A stretch of 64,000 bases of DNA from Natronobiforma cellulositropha. GTDB taxonomy: Archaea > Halobacteriota > Halobacteria > Halobacteriales > Natrialbaceae. Location of the stretch: NCBI RefSeq assembly GCF_025629245.1, contig NZ_JANZXN010000017.1, forward strand, positions 155,527 to 219,526, written 5' to 3'. The stretch's first letter is position 1, and every line of letters begins with the position of its first letter. Below, in pieces: positions 7,823-16,464 of this stretch. The notes beneath the pieces are model-generated. The model had not been told where the DNA came from, searched no databases, and was given only the letters and a program-made list of their open reading frames with translations. Position numbers and translations under genes: made by a program.

Positions 7823-10489
7823 TCACTCGAGCAGGCGCTTCAGGCGGTCGAGTTCGACGAGCGCGTCCATCGGCGTCAGGTGCGCGGTCTCGAGCGCGCG
7901 CAGTTCGTTCGCGACGGTCACGAGGTCGTCGCCGCCGTCGGTGCTCGCCGGAGTTCTCACAGCCGTCTCCTCACCGACGTCACCCGTCTCGCGTTCGGCG
8001 AGTGCACGCGAGCGCTCGAGGACGGTCTCGGGAACGCCTGCGGCGGTCGCGACCTCGATGCCGTAGGAACCCGTGGCTGCGCCGGGTTCGATCTCGTGGT
8101 GAAAGCGGACCGCACCGTCTTCGTCCTGGCTCGCCTCGAAGTGGAGGGTGAAGGCCCGCGGGAGGTCGGCTGCGAGTTCGGTCAGCGGGTGGTGGTGGGT
8201 CGCAAAGAGCGTCGTCGCGCCCACCTCGTCGTGGAGGTGTTCGACGATGGCCTGGGCGATGGCGAGACCGTCGGCCGTCGAGGTGCCCCGCCCGACCTCG
8301 TCGAGTAAGACGAGCGAGCGCTCGGTCGCCTCGCGTAAGATGGTCGCGAGTTCGTCCATCTCGACCATGAACGTCGAGCGTCCGCCCGCGATATCGTCGC
8401 TCGCTCCGACGCGGGTGAACAGGCGCTCGAGCGGCGTCAATCTCGCCGCCTTCGCGGGGACGAAACTGCCGACCTGGGCGAGCAGCGAGATCGTCGCCAC
8501 CTGGCGCATGTAGGTCGACTTCCCGGACATGTTGGGGCCCGTGATCACCGCGAGGCGTTGTTCGTCGTCGAAGCGGGCGTCGTTGGGGACGAACGACTCC
8601 TGGGTGCGCTCGACGACGGGGTGGCGGCCGCCGTCGACTTCGAGCGTCGGCTCCGTCGTCTCGGGGTCGAGAACCTCGGGGCGACAGTAGTCGTACTGGG
8701 CGGCGACGCTCGCGAGCGAGGCGAGTGCGTCGAGCGTCGCGATGGCGTCGGCGAGCGCCTGGACGCGTTCGACCTCGTCGGCGACCTCGCGGCGAACCGT
8801 ACAGAAGAGGTCGTACTCGCGCTGTTCGGCCCGGCGCTCGGCACCGACGATCTCATCTTCGCGTTCCCGTAACGCGGGCGTGACGAAGCGCTCAGACCGT
8901 TTGAGCGTCTGGCGGCGCTCGTACTCCGCGGGCACGTCCTCGAGATTCGGGTTCGTCACCTCGATGTAGTAGCCGTGGACGGAGGTGTAGCCCACCTTGA
9001 GCGAGTCGATGCCGGTGCGCTCGCGTTCGGTCTCTTCGAGGTCGTCGATCCAGGCCTTTCCGTCGCGGGCGGCCGTCCGAATCGCGTCGAGATCCGCGTC
9101 GTAGCCCTCCGCGATGATGCCGCCCTCGGTGATCTCGAGCGGCGGGTCCGCGACGATGGCTCGCTCGAGCAGGTCGCGGACGTCTGCGAGTGGGTCGAGT
9201 GCGGCGTGTATCTCCCGGAGGCGCTCGCTCGTCGCCCCGTCGAGCGTCTCGCGAATCTCGGGGACGACGGCGAGCGTCGCCGCGAGCGAGCGCAGGTCGC
9301 GGGCGTTCGCCCGTTCGCGAGAGATCCGCCCGATCAGGCGCTCGAGGTCGTAGACGCGCTCGAGGTGGGCGGCGATCGATTCGCGGACCGTCACCGCACG
9401 CGAGAGTTCCTCGACGGCGTCGAGACGCCGCTCGATCGTCTCGGGGTCGAGCAGCGGGCGCCGCAGCCAGTCTTTGAGCCGGCGGCCGCCGAGTGCGCTC
9501 GCGGTCTCGTCGACGACGCCGACGAGCGTCGCGTCGTCCCGGCCGTCGACCGCCCGCGGTTCGAACACCTCGAGACTGCGCAGCGCGACGGCATCGAGGA
9601 CGAGGTACTCCTGCGGGTCGTAGCGGGTGAGGTTCGTGAGGTACTCGAGGTGGGTGTCGCGCTGCTCGTCCGCTCGCTCCGTCGGCTCGCCCTCGGGGAT
9701 CTCGCTCGCGACGCCGCCGCGGGCGTACTCGGCGTAGGAGAGCAACGCCCCGCAGGCGACCACCTCGTCGTCGCTCGCCAGCACGGTATTCGGATCGCCG
9801 AAGTACTCGTTGACCAGCCCCCGCGCGCGCTCGTAGTCGAACGCCGCCTCGTCGTACGGCGTCACCATGTGCGGGCCGTCGAGGAGGTCACTCGAGACGC
9901 CGGGACCGACGATCACTTCGGCGGGGGTGAACCGGCTCACCTCGTCTGCGAGCCGTGTGCGCGAGCGCGTCGCGGTCACGAGGAAGTCGCCGGTCGAAAC
10001 GTCGAGGACGGCGAGACCGAAGCGTCGTTCGCGACCGGCGGCGTCGGCGCTCCCACGGGCGACCGCGGCGACGAAGTTGTTGTCGTCGCTCGCGAGCAGT
10101 TCGTCCTCGGTGAGCGTCCCCGGCGTGACGACGCGGGTCACCGCACGCTCGACGACGCCCTCGCTCGCGCCCGCCGCTTCGACCTGGTCGGCGACGGCGA
10201 CGCGGTAGCCCGCCTCGAGCAGCCCTTCGATGTAGCTCGCGGCGCTGTCGACGGGGATGCCCGCCATCGGGTACTCGCCGGTGCTGTCTGTCCGGCTGGT
10301 GAGGGTGATCTCGAGGACGCGTGCACAGGTTTCGGCGGCCTCACAGAAGGTCTCGTAGAAGTCGCCGACCTGGAAGAGGACGAGCGCCTCGTCGTAGCGC
10401 GTACAGAGTTCGAGGTACTGGCGCATCATCGGCGTCAGGTCGTCTCGTCTCTCGGCCATCATCTCGGGCGGCCCGAGCCCCTGCTCCAT
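7823..10489 (-). CDS. mutS: DNA mismatch repair protein MutS
   Basis: 888 residues from the ATG at 10489, preferred over the in-frame ATG at 10516, which would add nine non-conserved residues. Domain I has the mismatch-probing FYETF (canonical FYELF). The connector, lever and clamp domains follow, then the ATPase with Walker [10 protein letters not shown] (about residue 650), Walker [13 protein letters not shown] and the [12 protein letters not shown] switch. The length is typical of MutS1. Family role: recognises mispairs and recruits MutL. No mutL is in the window. Its antisense strand carries a long shadow frame fused in frame to the next gene. Confidence 0.95.
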   Translation of the reverse strand: MEQGLGPPEMMAERRDDLTPMMRQYLELCTRYDEALVLFQVGDFYETFCEAAETCARVLEITLTSRTDSTGEYPMAGIPVDSAASYIEGLLEAGYRVAVADQVEAAGASEGVVERAVTRVVTPGTLTEDELLASDDNNFVAAVARGSADAAGRERRFGLAVLDVSTGDFLVTATRSRTRLADEVSRFTPAEVIVGPGVSSDLLDGPHMVTPYDEAAFDYERARGLVNEYFGDPNTVLASDDEVVACGALLSYAEYARGGVASEIPEGEPTERADEQRDTHLEYLTNLTRYDPQEYLVLDAVALRSLEVFEPRAVDGRDDATLVGVVDETASALGGRRLKDWLRRPLLDPETIERRLDAVEELSRAVTVRESIAAHLERVYDLERLIGRISRERANARDLRSLAATLAVVPEIRETLDGATSERLREIHAALDPLADVRDLLERAIVADPPLEITEGGIIAEGYDADLDAIRTAARDGKAWIDDLEETERERTGIDSLKVGYTSVHGYYIEVTNPNLEDVPAEYERRQTLKRSERFVTPALREREDEIVGAERRAEQREYDLFCTVRREVADEVERVQALADAIATLDALASLASVAAQYDYCRPEVLDPETTEPTLEVDGGRHPVVERTQESFVPNDARFDDEQRLAVITGPNMSGKSTYMRQVATISLLAQVGSFVPAKAARLTPLERLFTRVGASDDIAGGRSTFMVEMDELATILREATERSLVLLDEVGRGTSTADGLAIAQAIVEHLHDEVGATTLFATHHHPLTELAADLPRAFTLHFEASQDEDGAVRFHHEIEPGAATGSYGIEVATAAGVPETVLERSRALAERETGDVGEETAVRTPASTDGGDDLVTVANELRALETAHLTPMDALVELDRLKRLLE

Positions 10490-10627
10490 ACTACGTATCC
10501 GCCCGCCGACGGCCAAATACCTGTTGTCGTCCGCGTTCGTCGATGTTCACTCACAGATCAATCAACGAGCTGGAGGGAAGGGGAAAACGTATTACGTCCC
10601 ATCAGAAATCGGGAGGCTGATCCGGAC

Positions 10628-12034
10628 ATGTCTCGCCCCCGTCGGTCACGTCCGCCCCGGTGGCTCGCCGCTGCCCTGGGTTGTCTGTGTGTCTGCTTCG
10701 CGCTGACACCTGCGGCCAGCGCCGGCGCGGTGGCCGCACATCCGCTCTCGCTCGAGGAAGCGAGTTCCCTCGAGTCGGCCGATATCGTCGACCTCGACGA
10801 GGAGAACGACACCGCGGAGGCTGCCCTCGACGTCGACGCGTCGGTGCTCGAGGGCGCGAGCGATGGCGACGAGACCGACGAACGTGAAGGGGCGGACGGG
10901 ACGAGCGAAACCGACGAGCGAGAGCGCACCGGCGACCGCAGCGACGACGGGAGCGGTTCGCTCTCGGTGACGGCCGACCGCGAGCGAACCGCCACGCTGT
11001 CGGCGAACGCCACGGCCAGCGGGGCGCTGGCGAACACGACCGGCACGCTGTCGGCGACCGCTTCCACCGATACGGGCGGGGTGACACTCGAGACGACGAC
11101 GGACTCACTCGGGGAGCGCTTCGGTGGCGACCTGGCCGACGCGGGTACGCTCGGACTCCTCGAAGACGCGACCGGTAGTGAGGTGGGGGCGCTCCTCGAG
11201 ACCGTCGGCCACGCCGAGAGGGTGGGTCTCGATTCGAGCACAGATAGCAACGAGACAGGCGAGACCGACTCGAACGACCGTGAGTCCTCGAGCGAGCGGG
11301 CTCGCGGTGAGCGGCCGTCCGGTCACTCCGCTGCTGACGCCGCGCTCGCCGGCATTCTCGGGACGATCGCCGCGTCGGGTGCTGGCGGTCTCGCAACCGG
11401 GAGCGGTTCGGCCGCCGGCGGCGTCGGTGCGGGAGCGACCGGTCTCACGTCACCCGGCGCGAGCGGACTCCTGGGACGGCTGGGTGCACTCCTCTCTTCG
11501 AAACTCCCCGGCGGCCTGCTCTCGGTGTTGCGCTACAGTCGGTACGACGACTCCGACCCGCTCGAGCACGACGGCCGCCGGGCCATCTACGAGACCATCG
11601 AGACCGACCCGGGGACGTACCTCTCGGCGATCGGTGAGACCCACGACATCGCGCTCTCGACCGTCCGCCACCACGTCCGCGTGCTCGAGGACGAGGGGCT
11701 GATCACCTCGGCGACGGTCCGTGGAAAACGGCGGTACGTTCCCGTTGACGTGCCCGACGTCGAACTCGAGGCTGCGCTCTCGGAACCGGCGACGAGACGG
11801 GTGCTCGAGACGCTGCTCGCGGTCGGCCCGGCGTCGAACAGCCGGGTGGCGGACGCGCTCGAGTGTGACCCGAGTACGGCGTCACACCACCTCTCGGGGC
11901 TCGCAGAAGCGGGTCTCGTGGTGCGCGAACGTGACGGCCGCACCGTCGAGAGTGATCTCGCCCCGGCCGTTCGTGCGCGTCTCGAGGGAGACACGCCGGC
12001 GGCGAGCGTGGCCGCGACCCCCGGTGACGACTGA
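10628..12034 (+). CDS. Secreted or membrane-anchored protein with two C-terminal winged-helix domains
   Basis: 468 residues from the ATG at 10628; the frame stays open upstream only because it runs antisense to mutS. Residues 10-35 form a signal or anchor (WLAAALGCLCVCFALTPAA). Residues 40-235 are acidic, Thr/Ser/Glu-rich low complexity. Residues 235-300 are a Gly/Ala/Leu-rich hydrophobic stretch likely to span the membrane. Residues 310-455 hold two tandem ArsR/MarR-like winged helices (AIYETIETDPGTYLSAIGET, then ALECDPSTASHHLSGLAEAG). Inference: a one-component regulator with an outside domain and inside DNA-binding domains. Function unknown. It lies 51 bases from the convergent gvpO stop. 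Confidence 0.8.
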   Translation: MSRPRRSRPPRWLAAALGCLCVCFALTPAASAGAVAAHPLSLEEASSLESADIVDLDEENDTAEAALDVDASVLEGASDGDETDEREGADGTSETDERERTGDRSDDGSGSLSVTADRERTATLSANATASGALANTTGTLSATASTDTGGVTLETTTDSLGERFGGDLADAGTLGLLEDATGSEVGALLETVGHAERVGLDSSTDSNETGETDSNDRESSSERARGERPSGHSAADAALAGILGTIAASGAGGLATGSGSAAGGVGAGATGLTSPGASGLLGRLGALLSSKLPGGLLSVLRYSRYDDSDPLEHDGRRAIYETIETDPGTYLSAIGETHDIALSTVRHHVRVLEDEGLITSATVRGKRRYVPVDVPDVELEAALSEPATRRVLETLLAVGPASNSRVADALECDPSTASHHLSGLAEAGLVVRERDGRTVESDLAPAVRARLEGDTPAASVAATPGDD

Positions 12035-12085
12035 TTTCGTCGCGGCTGGCGCTCGCTGGACGGCCTGCGGTGGCGGCCGAACCGG

Positions 12086-12592
12086 TCAGTCGAAGGCTGC
12101 GGTGTCGCCGCGACGGTAGCGGTCGATGCGCCGGTAGCCCTCGACGACGCCGTCTTCGTCGAGGTCGATTTCGTACCGTCCGAGGATGTCCTGGGTGTCG
12201 GGAACGGCGCGGCGTTCGACCACGTCGACGACCGCTCGCCAGCCGTCTCCAGTGGCGCTGATCTCGCTGACGCTGTTGAACTCGTAGCCGACGAGTTCCG
12301 TCGCCGTCGACTCGACGGTGCGCCGGATCGTGAGGACGCCCTCGATTCGGTCGTCGTCGACCTCGAGATCGACCTCGCTCACGTCGACGTCGTCCGGGTC
12401 GGTCGTCTCGGCGTCGTTCGCCTCCTGTGCCTCACTGTCTGCTGTGTCGGTTTCGGTTTCACTCACGGTCGGGTCACGCTCGTCGTGCTGGTAACAGAAG
12501 CCGTTGTCCGTCGCCGGCCGGGCGCACCGCTCACCGTCCGCGGTGAGCGCTCGACACTGCTCGTGTCGCTCCTGGGTGTCGGCGTCGGCCAT
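12086..12592 (-). CDS. gvpO: Gas vesicle protein GvpO with N-terminal Cys/His motif
   Basis: 168 residues. The C-terminal half (about 80-165) is the GvpO domain: GWRAVVDVVERRAVPDTQDI followed by LGRYEIDLDEDG and YRRIDRYRRGD. GvpO is required for vesicle formation in Halobacterium and is a soluble accessory protein. The N-terminal 35 residues carry C-x-ALT-x-x-G-x-x-C followed by GFCYQH, a pattern like small zinc-binding Cys/His knuckles, joined by a Glu/Asp/Thr linker; classical GvpO lacks this. The gene follows gvpA by 42 bases on the same strand. Confidence 0.9.
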   Translation of the reverse strand: MADADTQERHEQCRALTADGERCARPATDNGFCYQHDERDPTVSETETDTADSEAQEANDAETTDPDDVDVSEVDLEVDDDRIEGVLTIRRTVESTATELVGYEFNSVSEISATGDGWRAVVDVVERRAVPDTQDILGRYEIDLDEDGVVEGYRRIDRYRRGDTAAFD

Positions 12593-12634
12593 CGGTGGTG
12601 GATCGGTTCGGTGAGTTCGTTCGTCACGCCGGCG

Positions 12635-12916
12635 TCAGCCGGCCGATACCGGCGACGACTCGGGACGGAGTTCGATCTCGAGTTCCTCTAAGTCCTCGAG
12701 GTCGCCCTCCGTCGTCGCCCGTTCTATCTTCGCGATCTCCTTCGCGTAGTGGAGGAACGTGTCGACGGAGGCGATGACGACGCGTGCCTCGACGGTGAGC
12801 AGTTCGATCCCGACGACCGAGACGCGCGCCCAGATGTCGATGACGACGCCCTTGTCGAGGATTCGATCGAGCACTTCCGCGAGACTCGAGGAATCCGGTC
12901 TTCGTTGTGATGTCAT
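12635..12916 (-). CDS. gvpA: Gas vesicle major structural protein GvpA
   Basis: 93 residues from the ATG at 12916; the frame opens upstream but only this start gives the family N-terminus. The core is nearly canonical: [56 protein letters not shown]. GvpA forms the ribbed amyloid-like wall of the gas-filled vesicle. The acidic tail after residue 70 is longer than in the usual 75-residue protein. It is followed directly by gvpO, with no gvpC or gvpN between them as in Halobacterium gvpACNO. Confidence 0.96.
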   Translation of the reverse strand: MTSQRRPDSSSLAEVLDRILDKGVVIDIWARVSVVGIELLTVEARVVIASVDTFLHYAKEIAKIERATTEGDLEDLEELEIELRPESSPVSAG

Positions 12917-13113
12917 GGGTGGTCGCGTCTGCCCTCTCCACCTGCGACGCCCATCACGGTTCACACTGCCCATGCAAGCACGGAGGCGTTGCAGACGCAA
13001 GCACCACGGCGAGGGGAGTTCCCGTGGTAGCTCGAGTCGTCGTCGAGGTCGATTCGTCCGACCCGCCGCGAGCGGGTGCGCTGGGTGAAAAATATCGGAT
13101 TAATGAGTGTTTT

Positions 13114-13138
13114 CGTCGGTAGGTTCCCACTACCGACG
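13114..13138. repeat. Inverted repeat between divergent gvp promoters
   Basis: CGTCGGTAG and its exact complement CTACCGACG are separated by 7 bases. The position between the two presumed promoters suits an operator for a dimeric regulator, or a hairpin in the gvpA leader. Confidence 0.6.
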
Positions 13139-13265
13139 GACAGTCTAGCGTTTATTCACGCTCGAATAACTATCAACTCTCGACACAATGCGGCCATTTA
13201 TGCGCGCGAGTCTGGTAGCACGGCTGTGATCTCTCACCGACGCCAGACGATTCTGCGAGACGGCC

Positions 13266-13273
13266 GGGGGGTG
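13266..13273 (+). promoter_or_regulatory. Shine-Dalgarno of gvpF
   Basis: GGGGGTGA matches the haloarchaeal anti-SD (GGAGGTGA) at 7 of 8 positions and ends 8 bases before the GTG at 13282. It decides the gvpF start. Confidence 0.65.
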
Positions 13274-13281
13274 AACGGCAC

Positions 13282-13923
13282 GTGACCCACCGCTACGTCT
13301 ACGGCATCGTCGAACGAGACGGGAACGGCCGCACCTTCGACCTCGAGACGACGCCCGTCGGCGAGGGGGACGAGGTGTACACGATCGCCCACCGTCGGTT
13401 CGCGGCCGTCGTCTCCGACATCGAGACGACCGACCCAGAACGGACGGACGAGGACGCGACCCGCCACGACGAGGTCCTGCGCGAACTCGTGGAGGGGAGC
13501 AAGGGTGACGACGCGCAGACGGTGATCCCGATGCGCTTCGGGATGGTCTTCGAGAGCGACCGCGCGCTGAAGAACGTCTTGCGCGGCGCTGGCCCGGCGT
13601 TCAGACGCACGATGCGTGAGATCGACGGCTGCGTCGAACTCGGTGTCAAACTCGTCCGCGAGACAGACGCCGAGGTCGACACCGAGGAGATCGAGCAGGC
13701 CGTCGCGGAGCGACTCGAGCCACTCGCGGAGTCGTCGGTCGCGAACGACCGCTTCAGCGACCGCCTCGTGGTGAACCGTTCCTATCTCGTCTCCCGCGAG
13801 GAGCGCGAGGCGTTCGACACGGCAGTTGCCGACCTCGAGGCGGCGCACGACACGCTCCTCGTCCAGTACGCGGGACCGTACGCGCCGTACAACTTCGTCG
13901 ATATCCAGGTCGGGGCGGTCTGA
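13282..13923 (+). CDS. gvpF: Gas vesicle protein GvpF
   Basis: 213 residues from a GTG supported by the upstream SD. GvpF/GvpL family: RYVYGIVERDG at the start, VIPMRFGMVFESDRALKN in the middle and LLVQYAGPYAPYNFVDIQVG at the end, the typical C-terminal signature. In Halobacterium it binds GvpA and is thought to keep it soluble and help nucleate vesicles. First gene of the gvpFGHIJKLM unit; its stop abuts the gvpG start with no spacer. Confidence 0.94.
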   Translation: MTHRYVYGIVERDGNGRTFDLETTPVGEGDEVYTIAHRRFAAVVSDIETTDPERTDEDATRHDEVLRELVEGSKGDDAQTVIPMRFGMVFESDRALKNVLRGAGPAFRRTMREIDGCVELGVKLVRETDAEVDTEEIEQAVAERLEPLAESSVANDRFSDRLVVNRSYLVSREEREAFDTAVADLEAAHDTLLVQYAGPYAPYNFVDIQVGAV

Positions 13924-14178
13924 ATGTTCGTCATCGACGACCTCTTGATCCGGCCGTTCGTCGGCATCGTCGACGCGTTGCACACGCTCGCGCTCGACGA
14001 ACTGTACGACATCGAAGCCATCGAGAACGACCTGAAGGAGAACCAGCTCCTCTACGAACTCGGCGAGCGCTCCGAAGCCGACTACCGCGAGCGCAAGGAG
14101 GCACTCGAGACCGACCTCGAGATCGCTCGCGACGTCCACGAGGAACTCGCCAGCGGCCGCGTGGAGGTGAAGCGATGA
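13924..14178 (+). CDS. gvpG: Gas vesicle protein GvpG
   Basis: 84 residues, normal family length. It has the N-terminal MFVIDDLLIRPFVGIVDALH, then a charged helical region (ENDLKENQLLYELGERSEAD) that probably forms a coiled coil. GvpG is an essential minor vesicle or assembly protein that contacts GvpF. Its ATG follows the gvpF stop directly and its stop overlaps the gvpH ATG by four bases (ATGA), so translation is coupled. Confidence 0.94.
   Translation: MFVIDDLLIRPFVGIVDALHTLALDELYDIEAIENDLKENQLLYELGERSEADYRERKEALETDLEIARDVHEELASGRVEVKR
14163..14170 (+). promoter_or_regulatory. Perfect Shine-Dalgarno of gvpH
   Basis: GGAGGTGA inside the end of gvpG, four bases before the ATG at 14175. It fixes the gvpH start. 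Confidence 0.75.
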
Positions 14179-14720
14179 CCGAGCCACCCGACGGATCGGA
14201 CTCGGCCGACCGGCGCGCCGACGACGGGGACCCCCCGTCGCGTCCGGCTCCCGACGCCTGGCTCTCGAGCCTGGTCGATGCGCTCGAGCGCTTCGGCGAG
14301 TGGAGCCGCGAGAGTGAGCGTCGGCCCGACGCGGTGTTCGAGTACGACCTCCGGGTTCGCAGCGTTCTCGATGCGTCGGACGCCCGTCGCGGGCCGCCCT
14401 CGCTCGAGCGTCCCCGGCCCGGGCGGGGACGGCCACAGCGACGCCAGGAGTCTGCACGTCCACCCGTCTACACGACCACGCGGACTCGGGCGGACGAACT
14501 GGAAGTGAGCGCCGACCTCACCGGTGTCGACCCCGACAGTGTGGTGGTCGGCTTCGACGGGCCGGACCTCGTCGTCGCCGTCGACGGCCACGAACGCGAA
14601 CGCATCTCGACGCCGTGGGAAGCGCTGACGGCCGACGCGCGGGTTCGAAACGGCATTCTCACGGTTCGGGTTCGGCCGACCGACGACGAGACTGCTCACG
14701 GCGGTGAGACTCGTGACTGA
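14175..14720 (+). CDS. gvpH: Gas vesicle protein GvpH, Hsp20-like
   Basis: 181 residues. The N-terminal 95 residues are proline/arginine-rich and poorly ordered, with AWLSSLVDALERFGEWSRES. The C-terminal 75 residues resemble an alpha-crystallin (Hsp20) core: ELEVSADLTGVDPDSVVVGF, then GPDLVVAVDGHER and VRNGILTVRVRPTDDE. GvpH is an accessory protein thought to act as a chaperone in vesicle assembly and is not strictly essential. It starts on a perfect SD and overlaps gvpI by 8 bases. Confidence 0.9.
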   Translation: MTEPPDGSDSADRRADDGDPPSRPAPDAWLSSLVDALERFGEWSRESERRPDAVFEYDLRVRSVLDASDARRGPPSLERPRPGRGRPQRRQESARPPVYTTTRTRADELEVSADLTGVDPDSVVVGFDGPDLVVAVDGHERERISTPWEALTADARVRNGILTVRVRPTDDETAHGGETRD

Positions 14721-15624
14721 CGCCGACGCCGCTGGCGACCTCGGCACGCTCGTCGAATCGACCCGGTCGACGCTCGAGACGTTCGATGAGGCGGACCTCG
14801 ACGCGCTCGAAGCGTCGGATCTCGAGGACCTCTTGGACCTCGTCACCGAGACGAGCGACGCGCTCGAGGCGGTCCTCGACGCGGTCGATCTCACGGCCCT
14901 GCCGGCGGTGATCGACGCGGAGGCGCTCCTCGAGGCGGTCGACACCGGGAGCGTTCCGGACGCGCTCGCCTCCGGAGAGGTGGGTGACGCCGTCGACGCC
15001 CGCCAGGTGGCTCAGGCCCTCGAACTCGCGGAGCTCTGGAGGGCGGCCGACCTGCGTGCGCTCTGGGAGGCGAAACGTGGTCTGGAGGATACTGGGAGCG
15101 ACGGACTGCTCGAGTCTGGGGACGACGGACTGCTCGAGTCGGGCGGCGGCGTCCTCGAGGAGGTCGGTGAGGAACTGGCCGACGAGATGGGATCGCTCGA
15201 CACCGGGGACGACGGTCTCGGTTTCGACCAGGCGGAGATGGAAGCCTACGAGACGATGATCCAGCAGACGGCCTTCGAGGGTATCGACGAGTTTCGCGAC
15301 GCGGTCGTCCTGGCGCACGCAAAACTGGCTGAGGTCTACGAGTTCAACCGCGAACAGCTCGGCCGCAGCGACCGCTCGACGCACTCGCGCAACCCGACGG
15401 CCGTCTCGACGATGCCGCTCGAGCGCGCCGACGTCCCGAGTACGGCCAGACACTCGACGGTCCCGCAGGGGGTGCGCCACTCGAGCGCGCCGAGTCGCCG
15501 CCGGATCTACGGCGAGCGCTTCGAGCGCGAACTCGAGCGGATCCGCGAGGAGGGCGGGACGGCCGTCTCGACGCTCGCCGCCGACACCGACGCCGACGAC
15601 GGAGGTGACCACGATGCAACGTGA
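14713..15624 (+). CDS. gvpI: GvpI-like gas vesicle accessory protein with a large N-terminal extension
   Basis: 303 residues from the GTG at 14713, chosen because GGCGGTGA ends about four bases before it; a GTG at 14704 is less likely. Position between gvpH and gvpJ, and a basic segment (HSTVPQGVRHSSAPSRRRIY, about 255-275), suggest GvpI. GvpI is normally about 140 residues, so the first roughly 200 are extra: Leu/Asp/Ala-rich helices (about 1-125), a tandem DGLLESGDDGLLESGGG linker, then a predicted helix pair (about 180-220). Helices may mediate oligomerisation. Whether this is true GvpI fused to another domain or a lineage-specific gene needs a profile search. Confidence 0.7.
   Translation: MTDADAAGDLGTLVESTRSTLETFDEADLDALEASDLEDLLDLVTETSDALEAVLDAVDLTALPAVIDAEALLEAVDTGSVPDALASGEVGDAVDARQVAQALELAELWRAADLRALWEAKRGLEDTGSDGLLESGDDGLLESGGGVLEEVGEELADEMGSLDTGDDGLGFDQAEMEAYETMIQQTAFEGIDEFRDAVVLAHAKLAEVYEFNREQLGRSDRSTHSRNPTAVSTMPLERADVPSTARHSTVPQGVRHSSAPSRRRIYGERFERELERIREEGGTAVSTLAADTDADDGGDHDAT
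15601..15608 (+). promoter_or_regulatory. Perfect Shine-Dalgarno of gvpJ
   Basis: GGAGGTGA at the end of gvpI, five bases before the ATG at 15614. It rejects the in-frame GTG at 15605, which lies inside the SD itself. Confidence 0.8.
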
Positions 15625-16126
15625 TTTCCAGCCGAGCCGCCAGCAGTCGGACCTCGCCGACGTCATCGAGTTGCTCCTCGAGAAGGGCGTCGTGATCAAC
15701 GCGGACATCGTCGTCTCCATCGGCGACACGCAGTTACTCGGCGTCCAGGTCAGGGCGGCCATCGCCTCCTTCGAGACGGCGGCGAAGTACGGACTCGAGT
15801 TCCCCGAGGGGACGGACATGCGCCGGGTGGCCGAGGCCGTCGGCGATCCCGAACTCGCCGAAGAGCCACGGCCGAGACCGCCGATCGATCCCACTCGCGG
15901 GGTCAACGTCACGTCGGCCGAGGAGGCGTCGGAGGCTGACGAAGAGCCGGCCGACGGTAGCGAGAGCACGGCGTCGGCCGCCCCCGAGAGCGACGGTGGC
16001 GCTGACGCGCCCGAGCGCATCACGGACCGCCTCGGCGTGCGACCCGAACCGGACGATCCGACGGCCGACGGCGAGGACGCGTCCGACGACGGCGACCGAG
16101 ACGAGTCCACGGAGGGCGACGAATGA
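15614..16126 (+). CDS. gvpJ: Gas vesicle protein GvpJ
   Basis: 170 residues from the SD-supported ATG. The first 75 residues are the GvpA-superfamily fold (DLADVIELLLEKGVVINADI, then VVSIGDTQLLGVQVRAAIAS and KYGLEFPEGTD, the GvpJ signature). The remaining 95 residues are an acidic Glu/Asp/Ser/Pro tail, longer than in Halobacterium GvpJ and likely disordered. Essential minor wall protein in the known system. Its stop overlaps the gvpK ATG (ATGA). Confidence 0.94.
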   Translation: MQRDFQPSRQQSDLADVIELLLEKGVVINADIVVSIGDTQLLGVQVRAAIASFETAAKYGLEFPEGTDMRRVAEAVGDPELAEEPRPRPPIDPTRGVNVTSAEEASEADEEPADGSESTASAAPESDGGADAPERITDRLGVRPEPDDPTADGEDASDDGDRDESTEGDE

Positions 16127-16464
16127 CCCACATCGAGGTCGGCGAGGGCGACGCCGAAAACGGGGTGCTGGCGCTCGTCGTCACCGTCGTCGAGTTGCTG
16201 GTCGACGCCCTCGAGCGCGAGGCGATCCGGCGGATGGAGTCGGGGACGCTGACCGACGAGGAGGTCGACCGCCTCGGCCGCCAGCTCGCCGCCATCGAAG
16301 CCGAACTCGAGTCGCTGAAACGCGACCAGGAACTCGAGGAGCCGGTCGATCAGCTACGCGGCGACCTCGACGGACTCGTCACCGACGCGATACAGCGTCT
16401 CGACGAGGACGCACGCTCGGTCAACCGCCCCGGCTACTCCGTCTTCGAGGGTGATGCGTCGTGA
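16123..16464 (+). CDS. gvpK: Gas vesicle protein GvpK
   Basis: 113 residues, typical length. Contains GVLALVVTVVELLVDALERE, followed by AIRRMESGTLTDEEVDRLGR and a long charged helix, the family hallmark. GvpK is essential for vesicle growth in haloarchaea and also found in bacteria. Coupled on both sides by four-base overlaps (ATGA with gvpJ, GTGA with gvpL). A GGAGGG about 8 bases before the ATG is a plausible SD. Confidence 0.94.
   Translation: MTHIEVGEGDAENGVLALVVTVVELLVDALEREAIRRMESGTLTDEEVDRLGRQLAAIEAELESLKRDQELEEPVDQLRGDLDGLVTDAIQRLDEDARSVNRPGYSVFEGDAS

Larger units (their letters stand above)
12917..13281. promoter_or_regulatory. Divergent gas-vesicle promoter region
   Basis: 365 bases between the gvpA and gvpF starts. 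Right half: a TATA-like CATTTAT at 13194-13200 would give a gvpF transcript with a leader of about 55 bases. Left half: AT-rich bases at about 13087-13105 (AAAAATATCGGATTAAT) are the best TATA region for gvpA and imply a leader of more than 100 bases. A hairpin lies between them. No GvpE gene is in the window, so the activation mode is unknown. Confidence 0.6.

Noticed and set aside
8975..10627. Long open frame upstream of the winged-helix regulator, antisense to mutS
   Set aside because: It is the shadow of mutS in a GC-rich genome; the true regulator frame starts at the ATG at 10628, where a signal peptide begins.
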